NCBI GenBank assembly: GCA_947561715.1 | Contig: OX387202.1 | Span: forward strand, 15,513,001-15,577,000 | Direction: 5' to 3' | Source: Ascidia mentula | Taxonomy: Eukaryota; Chordata; Ascidiacea; Phlebobranchia; Ascidiidae | Length of the DNA stretch: 64,000 nt | Shown: positions 33,401 to 46,798 of the stretch, piece after piece | Numbering within the stretch: position 1 is the stretch's first letter | How the letters are laid out: every line of letters starts with the position of its first letter | Notes under the pieces: model-generated | What the model was told of the DNA's origin: nothing | What the model saw: only the letters and a program-made list of their open reading frames with translations | The model's database searches: none | Position numbers and translations under genes: made by a program

Positions 33401-36400
33401 GTCGCTTGTGACGTCACTCTTCTCAAGAATCCCAGCTAACATGGCCTTGTCTGTAAGCGTACGACTTGGATAAGTAAAAATGTTTCAAACAATGGCAATT
33501 TAATATTCGAATTGTGTTTTTATTTTTAGACATTAAAATTTCACAAAGGTAACAAAAAAGATTTATTTTTTTAAAAATAAACAAAAGAAAAACAGAACAG
33601 AAAGTCTTAAAGTAATCGCCTGACCGAGGGGGTTATATGGCAGGTCTTCGTCTCCGTAGTAAAACGACTCGTTCCTTGACTTCAGTTCATTCGTCTTGTA
33701 GAAGTCGTCGCCCTTATAGAAAGGCAAGGCTCTGAGAAGCACCATCTCCCTCTGTGGAAGCGAGTTAACGATCGCCTTAATTGTTCTGGAAAATAGGAAA
33801 ATAAGACTTAATCCCCCAAAACCATTGATCTGGTTATTCTAAACAGAAATAAAAAATTTGGTAACACATTTTGGAGGGGTTTGCGGCACTGGTTGTTGAT
33901 TTTAGGCACCTAAAATTAGCCGAGATACGCAGTGTGTGTGGGCAAAAAAGTCTTGGTAAACAATACACAGTACAGAGCTGTAGATTAACTGGGACAAACC
34001 TATACACACCCCTTAACCGGCATTTAGATTATCATTTACATACAGGGTTCACTATAAAGAGGTTGTTGTACAAGTGACGTGAGGAAAGCGCCTTCCTCCA
34101 GCTGAGTTATTTGCAAATTAGCATCTGGAGTAATTTGCGTTTAAGGGGAAATTACATTCGTGTTGTTCTATTCCCAGAAGCAAGGGTGGGGCTAACGCTA
34201 ATAGGTTATGTTGTGGGCGTAATTTGAATTGTGTTGTTGTGCTTTGTATAGTGTGACACTACTATAGTATGACAAATGTTACCAATCGTAACACACATAC
34301 GTCACAGTGGACTCGCGATTTTAAAATATATCGCACTGTATATCTATACCTAAAGTACCATAGAAATCATCATGCACCACACATAAAGTTACATATATAA
34401 AACGCATATACCTAGATAAGCTTCAACTATTAAAACGTTTTGCTACGTTCTTGAGATCCCTTATTTATACCAAAAGCTAACGTGGTTACTGTAACCGACA
34501 TACCAGAATCCGTATATATTAGGGCGAAATTTCCCAACCGCGAAGGTATTTTTATCAACAATCTTAGTTCTAATTGTGGTTTATAAGATGAAGACATCGT
34601 TATACTTTTAGCTGTGTATTGATGTTGGTAAGAAACAAACTTTTCTGTTCTGACGTTGACACTGGAATGATCCCACATGCATGGACGCAACTCACCCTAA
34701 TTCCGCACGCATATATAAACTTACTTATCAGGGAACATTCTGTAATCCTCCTGTGCCGTCGCATGCAGATCTTCCAGGCCCTTTAGGTGATCCCCCATCG
34801 CAGCTCTGTAGAGACCTCGCACGATGAGACAAGCGGCGCGGGTTGTAGACGAATTGGGGTGTGGCTGGTGGGCGTGGCCGTTTTGACGTCGACCGTCGTT
34901 GGAGAGTTTGTCCATGACGTCACCGGCGATTTCGGCGCATCGGCGATAGAAGTGACCTTCAAGGTGATAATTAAACATTTTGTGATGAATGAGCAGGCGA
35001 TTTAAGACAGTTACCTGCGTTAAAGTTCGTCCCCTGCACTGGGAAGGTGGGGAGGCTGATTCTTTGTGGTTTAACCTTCATGTGCGCGAAAAGGTCGCCT
35101 AAAGAAAAAAAACGCACATTGTGTTATCTCTGATTGTAAAGAGAAAGCGCAGCCATTCTCGCTTCTTCCAGGACTAAGACTGATTTTAAGATATTAAAGT
35201 GTTGTTTTTTTGGCTTTTTTGCAATGGTACATTCGACAATCAGAGAATCTTGGATGTTTTTATAAGTATTTACAACGGTGTAGGACAATTAGCACTGCGT
35301 TTAACATACTGGATGTTCACTGGATTTGGGGGAAACAATTTTTACACTAAAAAACACTGATAAAAATGCAAGTGTACGATTTACGTTCCTGTACAACTGC
35401 ATATCGTTGCCCAAAGCACACAAATACTTCACAAAACCCATTTTATTAAGCCAATAACTTGGACAAAACACATGAAAATCTCTGACCTGGGTCGTTGTCG
35501 GATACTTTGCGCAAGGCGAAGGGGCGTGATATGGGCGGGGTCAAGTGGGATGAACCGTTCATCTTGATAGTGGAACGATTATCACCGTAACCGGACGAAT
35601 GAGGTCGGCGGGGTGTGGATCGTCGTATAGGAGAAGGTATCGTAACTTCCCCCACTGAACGTATTTTACCGAAAGTTCTGCAGACGGGGAAAATTTGTTG
35701 CATGTATGTAAAGTTAAAATTGGGTACGTTACATTCTGTGGATAATACAGTAAACGCATGAGGTTTGTGAAATTATTGAACATAATGCCTCGAAGCAACA
35801 AATTATTTATACGATAAAAGCATTAAAAATAACATGAATGGGTTCAAGCTTGCTGTCAATTATGGATCAACTCTTGCAGGCCCAAAAGTTTTTTTTCATT
35901 TGGGACTTACACTAAAGGCCGGTGCAAGGTCAAAAAAGATTACACGAAAGAAAAGTTCTTACTGCAGACAAAGAAACACATTAATAACAACGAGTCTTAG
36001 TAACACTAATAATGGATTTAATTATAATTCTGAGAATAAAGAGACTTGCCCCAAGTGCTGAAAATGTTAAAAATCTTATGATGCCATGAGGTTTTGCCGA
36101 AACGTCTTAAACAAATCAAAACATGTCAATGTCATGGCCAAGTCTCCCAATACAACATGTCTGATTTTTGCAACTGCGATATGTGTCACGACCCTCTGAT
36201 ATACAGAACTTGTCACCTCACCTTCGAGCCATGACAGCTTTAGCGCCAGTCCTCCGTTTTCTTTCCTCAGCGATTCGACTAAAAGTGTCCTCGGTTCGAC
36301 GTAGACGATCCTGGACGAACCTCTTGAACATGTACGTCTTGCTCACCTGAAACAAGGTTGGGTATCTTTTCTGATAACGTCGTACGATATTGGGAATTAA

Positions 36401-39400
36401 TGAAGGCGTTTTTACTAGATTGCAACATACATAATTTGAGGTAGAGTTTTTGACTTTCACCCTAATTGCGCTTTGAAGCCGATCCCGAAAATGCGGTAGT
36501 CGGTTATTTAAACAATAGAAAACACAGCCAAAATCAGGAGAGCTATGACAACGATATTTAAAGCCAAATCCTCAACGAATATGTTAGTTATATATATATT
36601 ATATGTTACTTTTTTTGGCGATATTTTGGTACCTTCAAATAGAATGGTAGATCGGATGAGTTAATAGTTTCCATAAATTCGTCCGTGCGGAATTGGTTGA
36701 TTTCGTGATCAAGGAAGTAGATGCAGTCACTGAAAAACAACTGACACGTTTCATAATGAAAATGCAACCAGCTACCAAGTCAACCGCAACCAAATCATAC
36801 CGGTATACATTGACTGCCCGAAACTAAAGCAAAAGGAATTGTTTTCTAAAAAGAGTTAGATTACATCTACCATAGGATTAAAGATCTGTCAACTTCCTTG
36901 ACAAATCATGATAAATGATGTCTTTAAAGACACATATAACGTATAGCATTGACCATATATCGGCAACTCTTTCAGCCCTACATCCTGGCTCCATACAGAC
37001 GGTAAGCTTATTTAGAAAAACCAATTACGTCATAATTAACCGCCTCGGCCGGACTACGTGTATTGCAAGAGGCTTATTATGATGCTGAAAGGTGTAATGA
37101 CGTGGACGAATATTTTGTTTTGCATGCACGCAAAAATTACAACAACACCTGATGACAAATATATATGCATAGGTATTGCGACACGGAGTATGTTTCAGTT
37201 GCGTTCAAAAATGCTGTAACTGGATGTTTGAATGCAAGGCCGTCAACCTCTGGACTTTCAAAGCATACACTGTATAGTATATGCGCAAAAGAGCCATAAT
37301 AGTCAATGAGAGCTGCAGACAGGTGTACACACTGTGTACACGTGGTTCGTCTGTGTTGATTGGTACCTAGTTTGGTACCGAACATATCGACGATTGACCG
37401 AACGGTACCACAAAGTGGAAATCTGTGTGCCTGCTAATCTACCAGCTAGCATGTGCCACGGTCACCAGCAGCACTGATGAGACCTTACAGGTCGGAAAAG
37501 TGTGTACACCTGTCTGCAGCTCACACTGTATAGATTATAACAAATCTCCCCAAAAGCAAATGAAGCAGTTTTCGCACCCGAATAAGTCGATCATCATCTC
37601 CATGAATATTTCCTGAATTTTCCGGTTGTTGATCGACTTTCTCTCCGCCTCCCGCTTGTGAACTTCCTCTATGGTAACAGGAGTGGGGACGGCGAGCTCG
37701 TGAACCGTGTTGTGAATTTGAAGCCCCGACAACCTGGTGAGAATGACAAAAAGTGTCATGGGAGACAATGGAAAATTGAAAAACATTTTTCATTGGTGGA
37801 TTTCAACAAAAAAAAAAAAATTCGGGGAATCCCCAAACTAACAACGCCACGTCATCACGAAATTTTAATTTGTCTTCGAACCTAGATATCATTACGATGA
37901 CATCATCACACATGTCCTACCAAGCTTTCCTGTATGGACTAGTCCAGTTGGATGGTGTTTAACTAGGCAAAATGTAACAACCGAAATTCCAACGTATCAT
38001 ACAAACGTTTACGAGCAAGAGCACACACGACTGGACCCTTAGCGGAGCGGGTTGAGGTATTTGTAAATCGTAAAACATTTTTAAACCAGACATTTGCTTT
38101 CAGCGCTAAAATGTGTTCCTTGGAGGTGATATACGAGTTTACGATACGAATGTTGCGGATGTTTGTGGTTTTCGGGTAACCATTACAGCAACGACCAAAA
38201 AGCAAAACTGGTCTGTGGCCACCGAATTGTTTTTTGAGGTTGAGAATCAATCAAGTACTTGCTTCAAGCATATGATGGTACACACGTACGAATTACACAC
38301 AGTCATTTATTTCGTTGACTAATAACGCTAAAAGCAGACAATTCCACACGTCAGGGAAGGCTATAAATATGCCGAATTTTCGGGATCCGAGGTTTATATT
38401 TCGGGTACCTAGACCAGATTCGAAAACTTTTCAAGAATGACAGTCTTTTTAATTTTGATTTTAGTTCTATTTCGATTTAACTTGGTTTAATTTGAAGCAC
38501 ACATACCTCTGTAGGACTTTCTCCACTATGTGGTTCGGAAAGTGTGAATCAACTTTTTCTTCCAATCCCTTGATGTTTTCCTTGTTATTATTGCCGCCCG
38601 TTTTGATCCAGTCGTAGGAAGCGCACATGTAAGCCTTCCCAACATCCAAATCAACCACGATCTGATCGTTTTCAACCTGAGGGTTCGTGCAGCGTTACGT
38701 TATGTTCCGTTTAAAAAAGGCCAAATTGCAATCACAGAATTCAATGCGAAATTTGATACAATACAAATTTTGATCAAAAAGGTTTACTGACATTGCAGCC
38801 AATCTTAATCAGCCACAGTCGGAGGGCTATCTGAAAAATCAAGCTCCCGGTATCAATAAACTTAGCTGGTAACATAACACAAACCACACAAGTTCCCACA
38901 AATTTATCCACGTATTTTACCTAATCTTCTGGTTCATCAGAGTTACAGAATCGGCTTCAAACACATGGAAACATCAACCACAATACGAATACCAAAATGC
39001 TTGACAACGATAGCACGAAAATTAAACATAACCGAACAACATGGATCCCAGTTTACCTGGTCTATCTGTTCGCGGTGCATGGCGTGACATCCCATTAGAA
39101 AAATACCCGGACAAGCGACAAAATCAATGATTTCGGAGAAGAGTAGAGGGACGTATTGATGAGGCCACGTGAACGGTCGAATGTAGCAAAGGAGAGCCTG
39201 CGAAAAAATAATAAATCAAAATCTTGGTCTTTTCTTGGGGGTTTTGGTGCAAAATTTTGTTTCCCAGCTGCTATAAATACAGTGGAAAGCATTGTAAGGG
39301 TTCTAATACGCAAAGCAAGCTACACCTAATGATTTTTAATAAGCACAAACTCCTATAATCTCAAGCTCTAATTTCCCACAATGTGCTTTCTCTGTCGTCA

Positions 39401-42400
39401 CACCCCGACGGATAGAAGTGCACTTTAGCTACGTGTTTCCCCAACCAATAAAAACAAGCCTTATGCGTAGGATAGGCAACACTCGGAACTCAGCTGTACA
39501 ATAAATAAGCACCCACCTCCATAACCAGCGTCACCAGTGAATAATTCTCAGATATGAATACAAGTCGCTGCTCCAGCAGAATACAAGCCATCACCTAAAG
39601 GAATTTCAGCATTAAATCGTTTTGAGTTAAACTATACAGGAACATTGTATCAGACATGGACAAATTCGGCCCTCCGGATACTCTTATAACTTGATGTTGT
39701 TTGAAAAAAAAACGAGTCATTTTTGTTCGCTCCTGTTAACTACCAATAATGTCCAATCAGTCGCCGCCTAAAATCACTATTTTGGTTTTTACTAAAACCC
39801 CTCCACAACGTATGCACTTGAATACAGGGCAATTTTTTTTAAATTGGCTGTCAATCTACTTCGGCCCAGTTTGTGGTTTTGTGGGATGTGCTTAAAGGTG
39901 GAACTGATACAACCGAACTATTGTCATTACAATGGGTGGGCGGTTTGTTGTGATCTGTTTGTTTAAACGTTTAGGCAAATATATATGACGTCAACCATAA
40001 ATTGGTTAAGGTGGCCTTTATCCTTAAACCATATCATCTACTCTTATAGTTGCAATAATTATTCAAAAATTAATACACAATTAATAGCTCCAATACTTTT
40101 GCGTTGTACTTGGCATAAGATTAGGTGCGTAAATATTTTTTGCATGAGAACAATTATCAAGATAAAGCCATCGCCTCAATTTGACCTTCAACATTGTAAT
40201 TTCACCCGTTTGTGTATCACGTACGTTATAAATGCAAAGGAAGGCTGAACGCTATTGTTAAGTTGACCCAACGTCTGTTTGCATAGGCTGCAGCAAGAGC
40301 GAAATACCTCCAGGGTATTTTAAAGTCAATATGCAATATTTGTGATGCGCACTCCCAGGATATTCGGCGACGCCGATTTTACAAAGCATCTTTGTCTGGG
40401 TTGGTGAAGAAAAATTGATGTTTTGATTTTAAATCTTTCTATGGCAAAGAACCGTGTGCTTGCGTGCTTTTGTGTATGGGGGAAGTTTCAATTAATCAAC
40501 TGTTGTAGATGCATCGCACAACATGTGTGTGCAGGTAATTCCATTACCAATATCCGTTGGTTAGCAAGTCATACAATGATCGAAGTGCTAGCAGGGATTC
40601 TCAACGGAGGACGGATTTTGTTTAAGAAGGAATCGTACATTTTATTTTTTTAAAGTGATTATTAGTAGTAAGAGCTGAGTGTCCATTCCTAATACCACTG
40701 ACATAAACATAATATCTACACCCAATTTCTATTGGGAAAGCGTACTTTTGGGAAAACAGCAGCCCACAGAAGACGGTGGTTTTAATGGGACATTATTCTA
40801 ATAAAGCGACCCCATAAATTGGATATCTTGAAACAATCTTGTCAAGACAAGGCTGCCCATCCCAACTAAAAAGCGCATAAAAATGCATCCGAGGTCCCAA
40901 TGCGCACAGTTCTAAACATTACTAAAATATAACAAAACTTTTTGGCACTTTTTGTTTTAAGTAACTAAAAACTTTGATAAAAATTCGAGTTTTGTGACAA
41001 TTTAAGGCATTGAAAAATGTAATGAAGAGATTACAACAAACAAAAATATATCTATCTATCCACATACAGTGGCTCAATTTAACGTCATACTTGCAACAGA
41101 AGTGCGGGTTTCCTAGTAAAAACGAAGAGAGGAACACGGAGGTCGAGGTCGGTGACGAAATTGGCTTTTCCAGGTTCTGAAGATGGGAACATGGTGAAGG
41201 GCCACCCTCCCAGTGTAAATGTCTGTGTATTTGTAGAAATGTAAGCCATGTAAAAACGTATAAAGTTTGTAGCAAAGGAAAACTTGACGTTCGCAAATTT
41301 AGGCATTTTCTTATTCAGCGACTGTTGATCATAAATATGGAAACATTAAACTTATATGGCTCAAAAAGACAAAACATGTGAAAAAACTAAAAACTATTGT
41401 TTGCGAGGCATTTGGTGGCAATCGGTATCCTGTTAAAACGTCATATACGATTATCGTTGTATAAACTTTAAAAAAACCTCCAACATTGTATTTGTATTAC
41501 ATAAAAACGGTGCAATTTACATTCAAGGCTACCGGTATTGTTGCGTTGACTCTGCATCTGTTTGCACATGATACAGCCGATTACAAAAGCGAAAAAGCTC
41601 CAGGCATTTGCAGTCAATAAATGTAAACTATCCCAATATCTTTGTTGGGACTTAAATACCTCATACAACAGCATAGGAGCAAGAACTCACCACTTGGAGT
41701 GTGGGTGGCGGACAGAGGATGACGGAAAGATTGGTGACGTATTTTTCCAGAACCTTCCTGAACCCGGATGGGTTTGGTAGGGCGCGGATGTCTTTTAATA
41801 AACTGCAAAATACACACAATTGTCAACAACTCCAGATCAATTCTCTACACGGAGGTATGCGCATTGTCCCATCGTTTGGCGCCTATTCAAATTTTGACGA
41901 CGTCGAAAGATACACTTTGTGGTTGAACTTTTATAATGAAAGTGGTATTATCACTCGCCACCTCTGCACAGTAGGCAGAGGACTGGAATGATCAGGGTCG
42001 TCGTAAGTTTAAATCTCACGGGAAAAACATTTTTTAAGCAGTTTGTTGAGCGTTCGGCTATGAACCAGTTACCAACCGTTTTGTAACCTATTATTTTTTT
42101 TGCACTGACGGATAATGGAAAATTCAAATTCCAATTCCTTTGCAATGGAACGATATATTTCGCTATTTTGAACTAAATGACGCCCGCATTTCCAGCATAC
42201 TATGCGGTTCTCTCCAGTTTCACGACAGCGCTTTGTCGCCACATGACAGAAAAAACGGTGAGAAAGAGACGGTGGTGCGTGACAACCCGGTCATGAGCAA
42301 CTGCGCCGACGAATTTTTTTCGGTTCTCCTTCTCGTGTCACTACAAGTACACGATGGCATCCACTGCTGCGCAGAGGTTTAAATTAAACTTACAGAGTAT

Positions 42401-45400
42401 TCATGAAACTGATGTCAGTATGAATTCTGTGAGCTGCATACAGATCACTTGTAAGGTCTCATCAGTGCAGCTTGGTGCGACTATGGATGATCTTGCACTG
42501 ATGAGACCTTTATAGGTCGAAACAGTGGCCATCTGTACACAGCTGACAAACTTCATATTATTGACTCCATGCTTATTGCCAGTATGTTCGCAATTCCAAG
42601 GTCATACCAACCTTTAAAAACTTTTCACCAAATTAAAAAAATAAAACCACGTGTAGAAATACATTAATGAACTATGGTTTAAAAGAACAACTGGGTAATT
42701 TAGTGAAGGCGAAAGTTTTTTAATAGCAGCATCCGTTACTGCTCTGTAGCAGCCGAGTGAGGTTTATCGCCGAAACCAAAACCTGAGCGGACGATTGCCA
42801 CGCTCCATTTAACCACTAACGGAGAAATTGCGCGTTCATCCACCTATGCGGCGTATCAAATCGGTCGGGCTTACAGCCAGAGCATGATGATAGTTACATT
42901 CCTTGGTGCTTTAGAGTGCCCAAAGCCATTCTCTTGAACACGGAAGGTCTCGTGCAGGTCAAGTATAGCGCAAATGCTGCACAAGCGATTAAATCGTTTT
43001 GATTGCTGTTCGGTCGCAATTAAATGATTAACCAGGCTGATCGCGTTGACGAACAAGCGCGGTGGTTTTGGTTCGGTGGAGGTGCAACTGACTTTGATAC
43101 TTTGACTCACATTCTGAGAGACATCATAAAATGATAGAGAGATGAAAAATTGACGGCGAACATGAAATGACTTCAGCGAAACACGTCATATTTGACTCAC
43201 GAATGAGACACAATTCCTTAGATTCTGTTATAGCTCAAAATAATGAAAAATACCAAAATCGCTTCCACCAAACAAATAAACGTTGCCCTTTTGACCGTGT
43301 TTGAAAACCCACGCAAAGAAAAACTGTTTAATATTACGGTAAGCCCAAACGATATGACGTCACGTTGCGATGCCGTGGGCTCAACATCTGATGCGCCCAA
43401 GCATTCAGTGAAAGCAACAAAGCGCAGCCGGTGTCGGAAAAATTGGAACATTTTTCCTGCTGCAGACTACTGGGCGGGGCTACAATCCATCGGCCTTGTT
43501 ATATGATAATATTTGCATTGCAAGCCTGACCTTTTGTACCTTAAGTGCTATCGTGAAACATGGGCTAAATTTGAAACAAAAATGCGATTTGCGAAAGAAA
43601 GCGAATATTGCTATTGTTTTCGTAAGCTCTTGTTTGTGTATGAGGCTTTTTTGCAACTGTGATGAATTGTATATTTTGATCGCACCGAAACGGAATCTTG
43701 GCTGGGCCCGCGGCACCACAAATTGCCAAGGCGAAAGCACACATGCGCCCGCAACAAGATTTTGGCACAATTATATATTTTACGCTGTCCAATGTCACCC
43801 ACCAAGACAAGCTGTTCTTGAGCGTGTCGAAGTAAGGCAAACTGCTTACAAAGCAAATGCACGCGGGGACGAAGCACGGGGACGGTTCTAGTTCACCGGC
43901 ACTCATTTCACTGTTTTCTGTCAGCCTGCTCAGCGAACCGGACATTTTCCCTCGACTTAGTTTCCAAGTATTTGAGGTGTTGCCCTGTCACAGGAAAAGA
44001 TTGTGTTACATTCAAAATATGGTCGAACCGCCTAAACGCCTTTTAAGAGTTTACAAGACTTGATGGACTGTTGACATTGTATGGTTGCTACGTTTTGTAA
44101 ACTATCTTTGGTGGGATGTTACGTGATAGCCTAAAGTACAAAGGCAATAGCACACATTACATCATTATGAAGAACGTGGACAATGGATAGGCATGACTTG
44201 GGCAGTGAACCATGGCCCAGGCATTGTTTCACAGAATAGGGCGCACTTTATTAAATTCTAAATTGTGAAAGTCAATGGTTTAATGTGTATTTTTTGGGTT
44301 TCAATTAGAATCTTTCCTGAATCAACCTTCATTTTATGGAAATTGGTTAATTTAAACTACGGGTTTATTTGATCGAAATTTATGTACAAATTATTGTCTG
44401 TTTTTCGAAGTTGCATTTATGATACAATAAGATTGAAACATTCAGCATTAAAAAATAGTATGAGATGTTTTCTGGTGATAACCAAAACTTTACAAATTGT
44501 ATCAAAAACAAAAATACCGAACTTAGCATTTACTGATCACCAACAACAATAAAAGTTTACAGCTCCCATAGTAAGTTTGTTAAACATTTGTGTCAATAAA
44601 CGTTCAAGTTGCATCATGTCGCTGTTGCATAGCATATAGTTGCAACAATTTTGCTGGAAGGAAATGTTACAAATGCAACCACTTCCTTTTGGATGGACCG
44701 TTAGTCAAAAGTTTAATCCTATTTTGCACATTGTACTTAACTTGTTGATAAAATAAAGAACAACACTGGTAAAATAGCCGACCTTGGTTGCATAAAAAGG
44801 CTGGTACATTGTCATAACAGCTGCATAGTGTCTTGAACCACTTATGTCGGTCAGTACCACAAAATGCATCTTTGATGATCGCTCATCTTTATACACCTTG
44901 GAGTTATCTGGAAAATTTTATGACTTGCTCGTTGACAAATACAGATTCAAAAAAAAGTTGTATGATTTAAGTGTATATGTACAATTTGCCTTTTAAATTA
45001 CTTTTTTATGAAGAAGCATGTAGGTATGAAAAACAAAGAAAAATAGCACATTTCGATAGATGTAAATTGAACATATGAAAATATATTACCTGGCAGACAA
45101 ATACAAGGCAGATTTACTAGAAAGTCAGTTGAGACGGGAACATCTTCATCTTTATTAGCTCGTTGTCGTAGTTTGCGAACTGATCGAGAACGCTGGACTG
45201 ATTTTGGCGCTCTTCTGGTTCTGTTTATCATAACTTTTATTAATGGCTATTGCTTGAAAAAGGGACTGCAGTTAACATTGTAGCATAATTATCATTGTGA
45301 GGTACGTATAAAAAGTTATTTTGTTAAGTAATGCCAAAAATCAAAGAATGGTGCAGTAAGTGGTGTTACATAAAGAAGAGATATTTTTCTATAGCCTTGT

Positions 45401-46798
45401 GTGAATACAATCAATAACCATGCTATGCTCCTTGAAAACCCCCCTCTAGTCGGAAGGTGACTATTAGGGGAAGTTAACACAGGTGTTATGAGTCAATTCA
45501 CATACTTAGAGCTCTTCATTTGACGCAGAGATTTCCTCCATTCTTGGGGGTCATTGGTGGACGTACCTGTCACGTTTGTACAGGTGTTAATTATCATTCA
45601 GAATATTTCTCCCAAGAGGGGGTAAATTTAGCCTTTGTAGTTAAAAATAATTTTACATTTAATTTCCATTTAAAAAATTGGATGTTTGATTGCTGTCTAC
45701 ACCACACCAAAATTCTGAAAAATAGATATTATTTTACAAGGCATCATTGTAGTAAAATATCAGAATTTAACCAATAAAAGCAAATTATTAGAATTCAACA
45801 CAGTTTAAAGTTAAAACACCAAAATCCAACAATTTCATAAACAAAACCAACATTCCAATTTTTCACATAAATTAACTTCACACTGCAAGTTAATTGCCAG
45901 ATTGTAAAAATAACACCTTGCAATATCATGGAGGCCACTTGGCTGGACTCTTGAGTTCCTGAGATAATATCCAATAATTGAGGTTTGAAGTGCATCTGGA
46001 ACAGTGGGTCTACTCCATCTTCAATTTCAGTGTGCTGCAAAATAAGTCACAAAGACATTACAACAAATTTAAAAATGTGTAAGCAGCATACAGATGACCA
46101 CTGTTTCGACCTATAAGGTCTCATCAGTGCAGCTTGCTCATCAAATTTAAAAATGTTTGGTTAAAAGTTTTTTCTGTAATGGGATTTCTTCAACACTGAA
46201 ACAATTTTATGAGCTGTGAATGATAACAACACAAAACATAGAATGTGTCAAGAATATAGTAACTACAGTTATGCATATATCTAAAACAACCAAGTTTAAA
46301 CTCCAATACCAATAACCAACAAGCCTGTGATTCTGAGTTTAGCCAAAAGATCAAGCCACACATTTTTAACACAACCTTTACTGTAACCAATTTTGGTATT
46401 TTTGCTACCAAGCATCCTGTAATTATACAGACAGGGAGTTTTTATCAGCATTCTGAGGTATGTTTGCAAAAAACAAGAGCAAAAAGCCAGTTATCTGTTT
46501 GGCGAGAAACCCCTGCCTAACCAAAAACCTGCATAACTACAGGAATCATTGCAGCAAAAATGTGAACCTTGATCTTTTAGCAAAACAAGAGTAAATAGCC
46601 AGTTATAACAAGATATGAATATTAATGTGCCAGCTAGTAACTTAACCTAACCAATCATGAACAAACCTCTAGTTGTCGCTGCTCCAGGCCAGTCTCGTCA
46701 TCCATTCCAACCACAACTGCAACTTCAAGTAAACGTCCCTGGAGGCCAAGGGTCCCTCCAGCAGAACCCAAACTGCCAGAATTTGACTTCTGTGACAT
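27479..46798 (-). CDS. DENND3: DENN domain protein 3, Rab GEF with WD40 tail (30 exons)
   Basis: Guanine-nucleotide exchange factor of the DENN family. In mammals DENND3 activates Rab12 in endosome and autophagy traffic; the same role here is inferred. Thirty GT-AG exons join in one frame of 4053 bases, about 1350 aa (human isoforms are about 1200-1280). The order is an N-terminal tripartite DENN module (about residues 80-550), a linker with a PH-like region (about 820-960) and WD40 repeats (about 1015-1350). Only DENND3 among DENN proteins combines DENN with C-terminal WD40. The start is the ATG at 46798, encoding MSQKSNSGSLG. The last exon (27566-27479) supplies the final WD40 strand KDGKIAVW and the TGA. 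Reading through its donor instead gives a stop at 28945 and a tail five residues past the junction, which I take as the unspliced form. The least certain junction is the exon 3 acceptor at 45179. Confidence 0.88.
27615..28815. repeat. Degenerate tandem array, period about 77 bp
   Basis: About 15-16 diverged copies of a unit containing ACCACGAGATTCGAATCCTA, then AAGATGTTTAG, GGTTAATTCTACTTTGATT and GACAAAACGTAA. The GATTCGAATC core (a perfect palindrome) recurs near 27693, 27771, 27847, 27924, 28006, 28084, 28196, 28271, 28358, 28434, 28648, 28724 and 28801, mostly 76-78 bases apart. Copies differ by many substitutions and small indels, so the array is older than the neighbouring 59-bp minisatellite. 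It occupies the last intron of DENND3. Confidence 0.88.
28817..28822 (-). terminator. Possible polyadenylation hexamer for a short DENND3 transcript
   Basis: AATAAA on the - strand, inside the last DENND3 intron. It lies about 120 bases past the TAG at 28945 that is reached if the exon 29 donor is not used. It could end an alternative short transcript. The hexamer alone is weak evidence in AT-rich DNA. Confidence 0.25.
30001..30020 (-). repeat. Single copy of the 59-bp minisatellite core
   Basis: On the - strand CTTAATCCGGACCACC matches 16 consecutive bases of the minisatellite unit at 24737-26537, and flanking bases match with one-base gaps. It sits a few bases inside the DENND3 intron after the donor at 30029. 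A weaker relative on the + strand, ATCCGGACCATCAGAGTG, is at about 32798. Confidence 0.7.
32140..35677 (-). other. DENND3: DENND3 linker and PH-like region, exons 14-21
   Basis: Exons on the - strand: 35677-35487, 35098-35015, 34956-34725, 33785-33625, 33450-33305, 33043-32892, 32602-32472, 32232-32140. Exon 14 is a Ser/Arg/Pro-rich, probably disordered stretch. In mammals the linker of DENND3 is regulated by phosphorylation, but I cannot match individual sites. Exon 16 reads IVRGLYRAAMGDHLKGLEDL, a helical element typical of this protein. Exons 19-20 (RLLKVSS to GTGRLILTTRKLLFMTEL) look like the PH-like (PHenn) domain, which binds actin in the mammalian protein. Confidence 0.75.
32285..32403. 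repeat. MITE-like fold-back repeat, copy b
   Basis: Begins GTCAGTGCAGCTTTGATGTG and ends with AACAGTGGCCATCCGCATGC then AGCTGACA, the two arm sequences seen in the fuller copy at 42431-42546. Lies in the DENND3 intron between exons 20 and 21. Diverged, non-coding. Confidence 0.65.
37310..37522. repeat. MITE-like element with 23-bp terminal inverted repeats, copy f
   Basis: 37310-37332 and 37500-37522 are perfect reverse complements over 23 bases (GAGCTGCAGACAGG... and its mirror). The interior contains GCACTGATGAGACCTTACAG, the family core in reverse orientation. At 213 bp it is non-coding and lies in the DENND3 intron between exons 11 and 12. An ACACTGTATAG word occurs just outside the right end and about 35 bp outside the left end, so it is not a clean target-site duplication. 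Confidence 0.75.
41951..42028 (+). repeat. tRNA-derived SINE fragment in a DENND3 intron
   Basis: CACAGTAGGCAGAGGACTGG, an anticodon-arm-like stretch and AAGTTTAAATCTCACGGG parallel the element at 15623, including the shared CGGGAAAAA just after the T-arm. Diverged and non-functional as tRNA. Lies in DENND3 intron 5. Confidence 0.45.
42431..42546. repeat. MITE-like fold-back repeat, copy c (fullest arms)
   Basis: The left arm GAGCTGCATACAGATC...GGTCTCATCAGTGCAGC faces the right arm GCACTGATGAGACC...AACAGTGGCCATCTG...CAGCTGA. The 116-bp element could therefore fold into a long hairpin. It is non-coding, in DENND3 intron 5, and serves as the reference copy for this family in the window. Confidence 0.75.
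46083..46136. repeat. MITE-like fold-back repeat, copy d (one arm)
   Basis: GCAGCATACAGATGACCACT followed by GTTTCGACCTATAAGGTCTC and ATCAGTGCAGC, the complete left arm of the family. Lies in DENND3 intron 1. No second arm is seen. Confidence 0.7.

Larger units (their letters stand above)
36222..46798 (-). other. DENND3: DENND3 tripartite DENN module, exons 1-13
   Basis: Exons from 5' to 3' on the - strand: 46798-46667, 46034-45917, 45179-45090, 44907-44783, 43984-43803, 41802-41691, 41222-41091, 39594-39517, 39197-39057, 38676-38507, 37733-37578, 36729-36633, 36346-36222. The upstream DENN part is seen as LPCICLPD followed by HFVVLTDISGSRHYAAVM and CICFVSSLPYFDTLKNSL. The central DENN has VILCPPPTLQV, DLDLRVPLF, CILLEQRLVFISENYSLV and RPFTWPHQYVPLL. 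The downstream part carries QIVVDLDVGKAYM and KIQEIFMEMMIDLFG. This surface binds the Rab substrate. Introns 1-7 hold two MITE copies and a SINE fragment. Intron 5 (41803-43802) is the longest and contains no other gene. Confidence 0.88.

Noticed and set aside
41951-43802. A separate gene inside DENND3 intron 5, suggested by open frames on both strands
   Set aside because: Exons 5 and 6 join perfectly in frame across it, and none of the open frames has splice partners or a recognisable protein.
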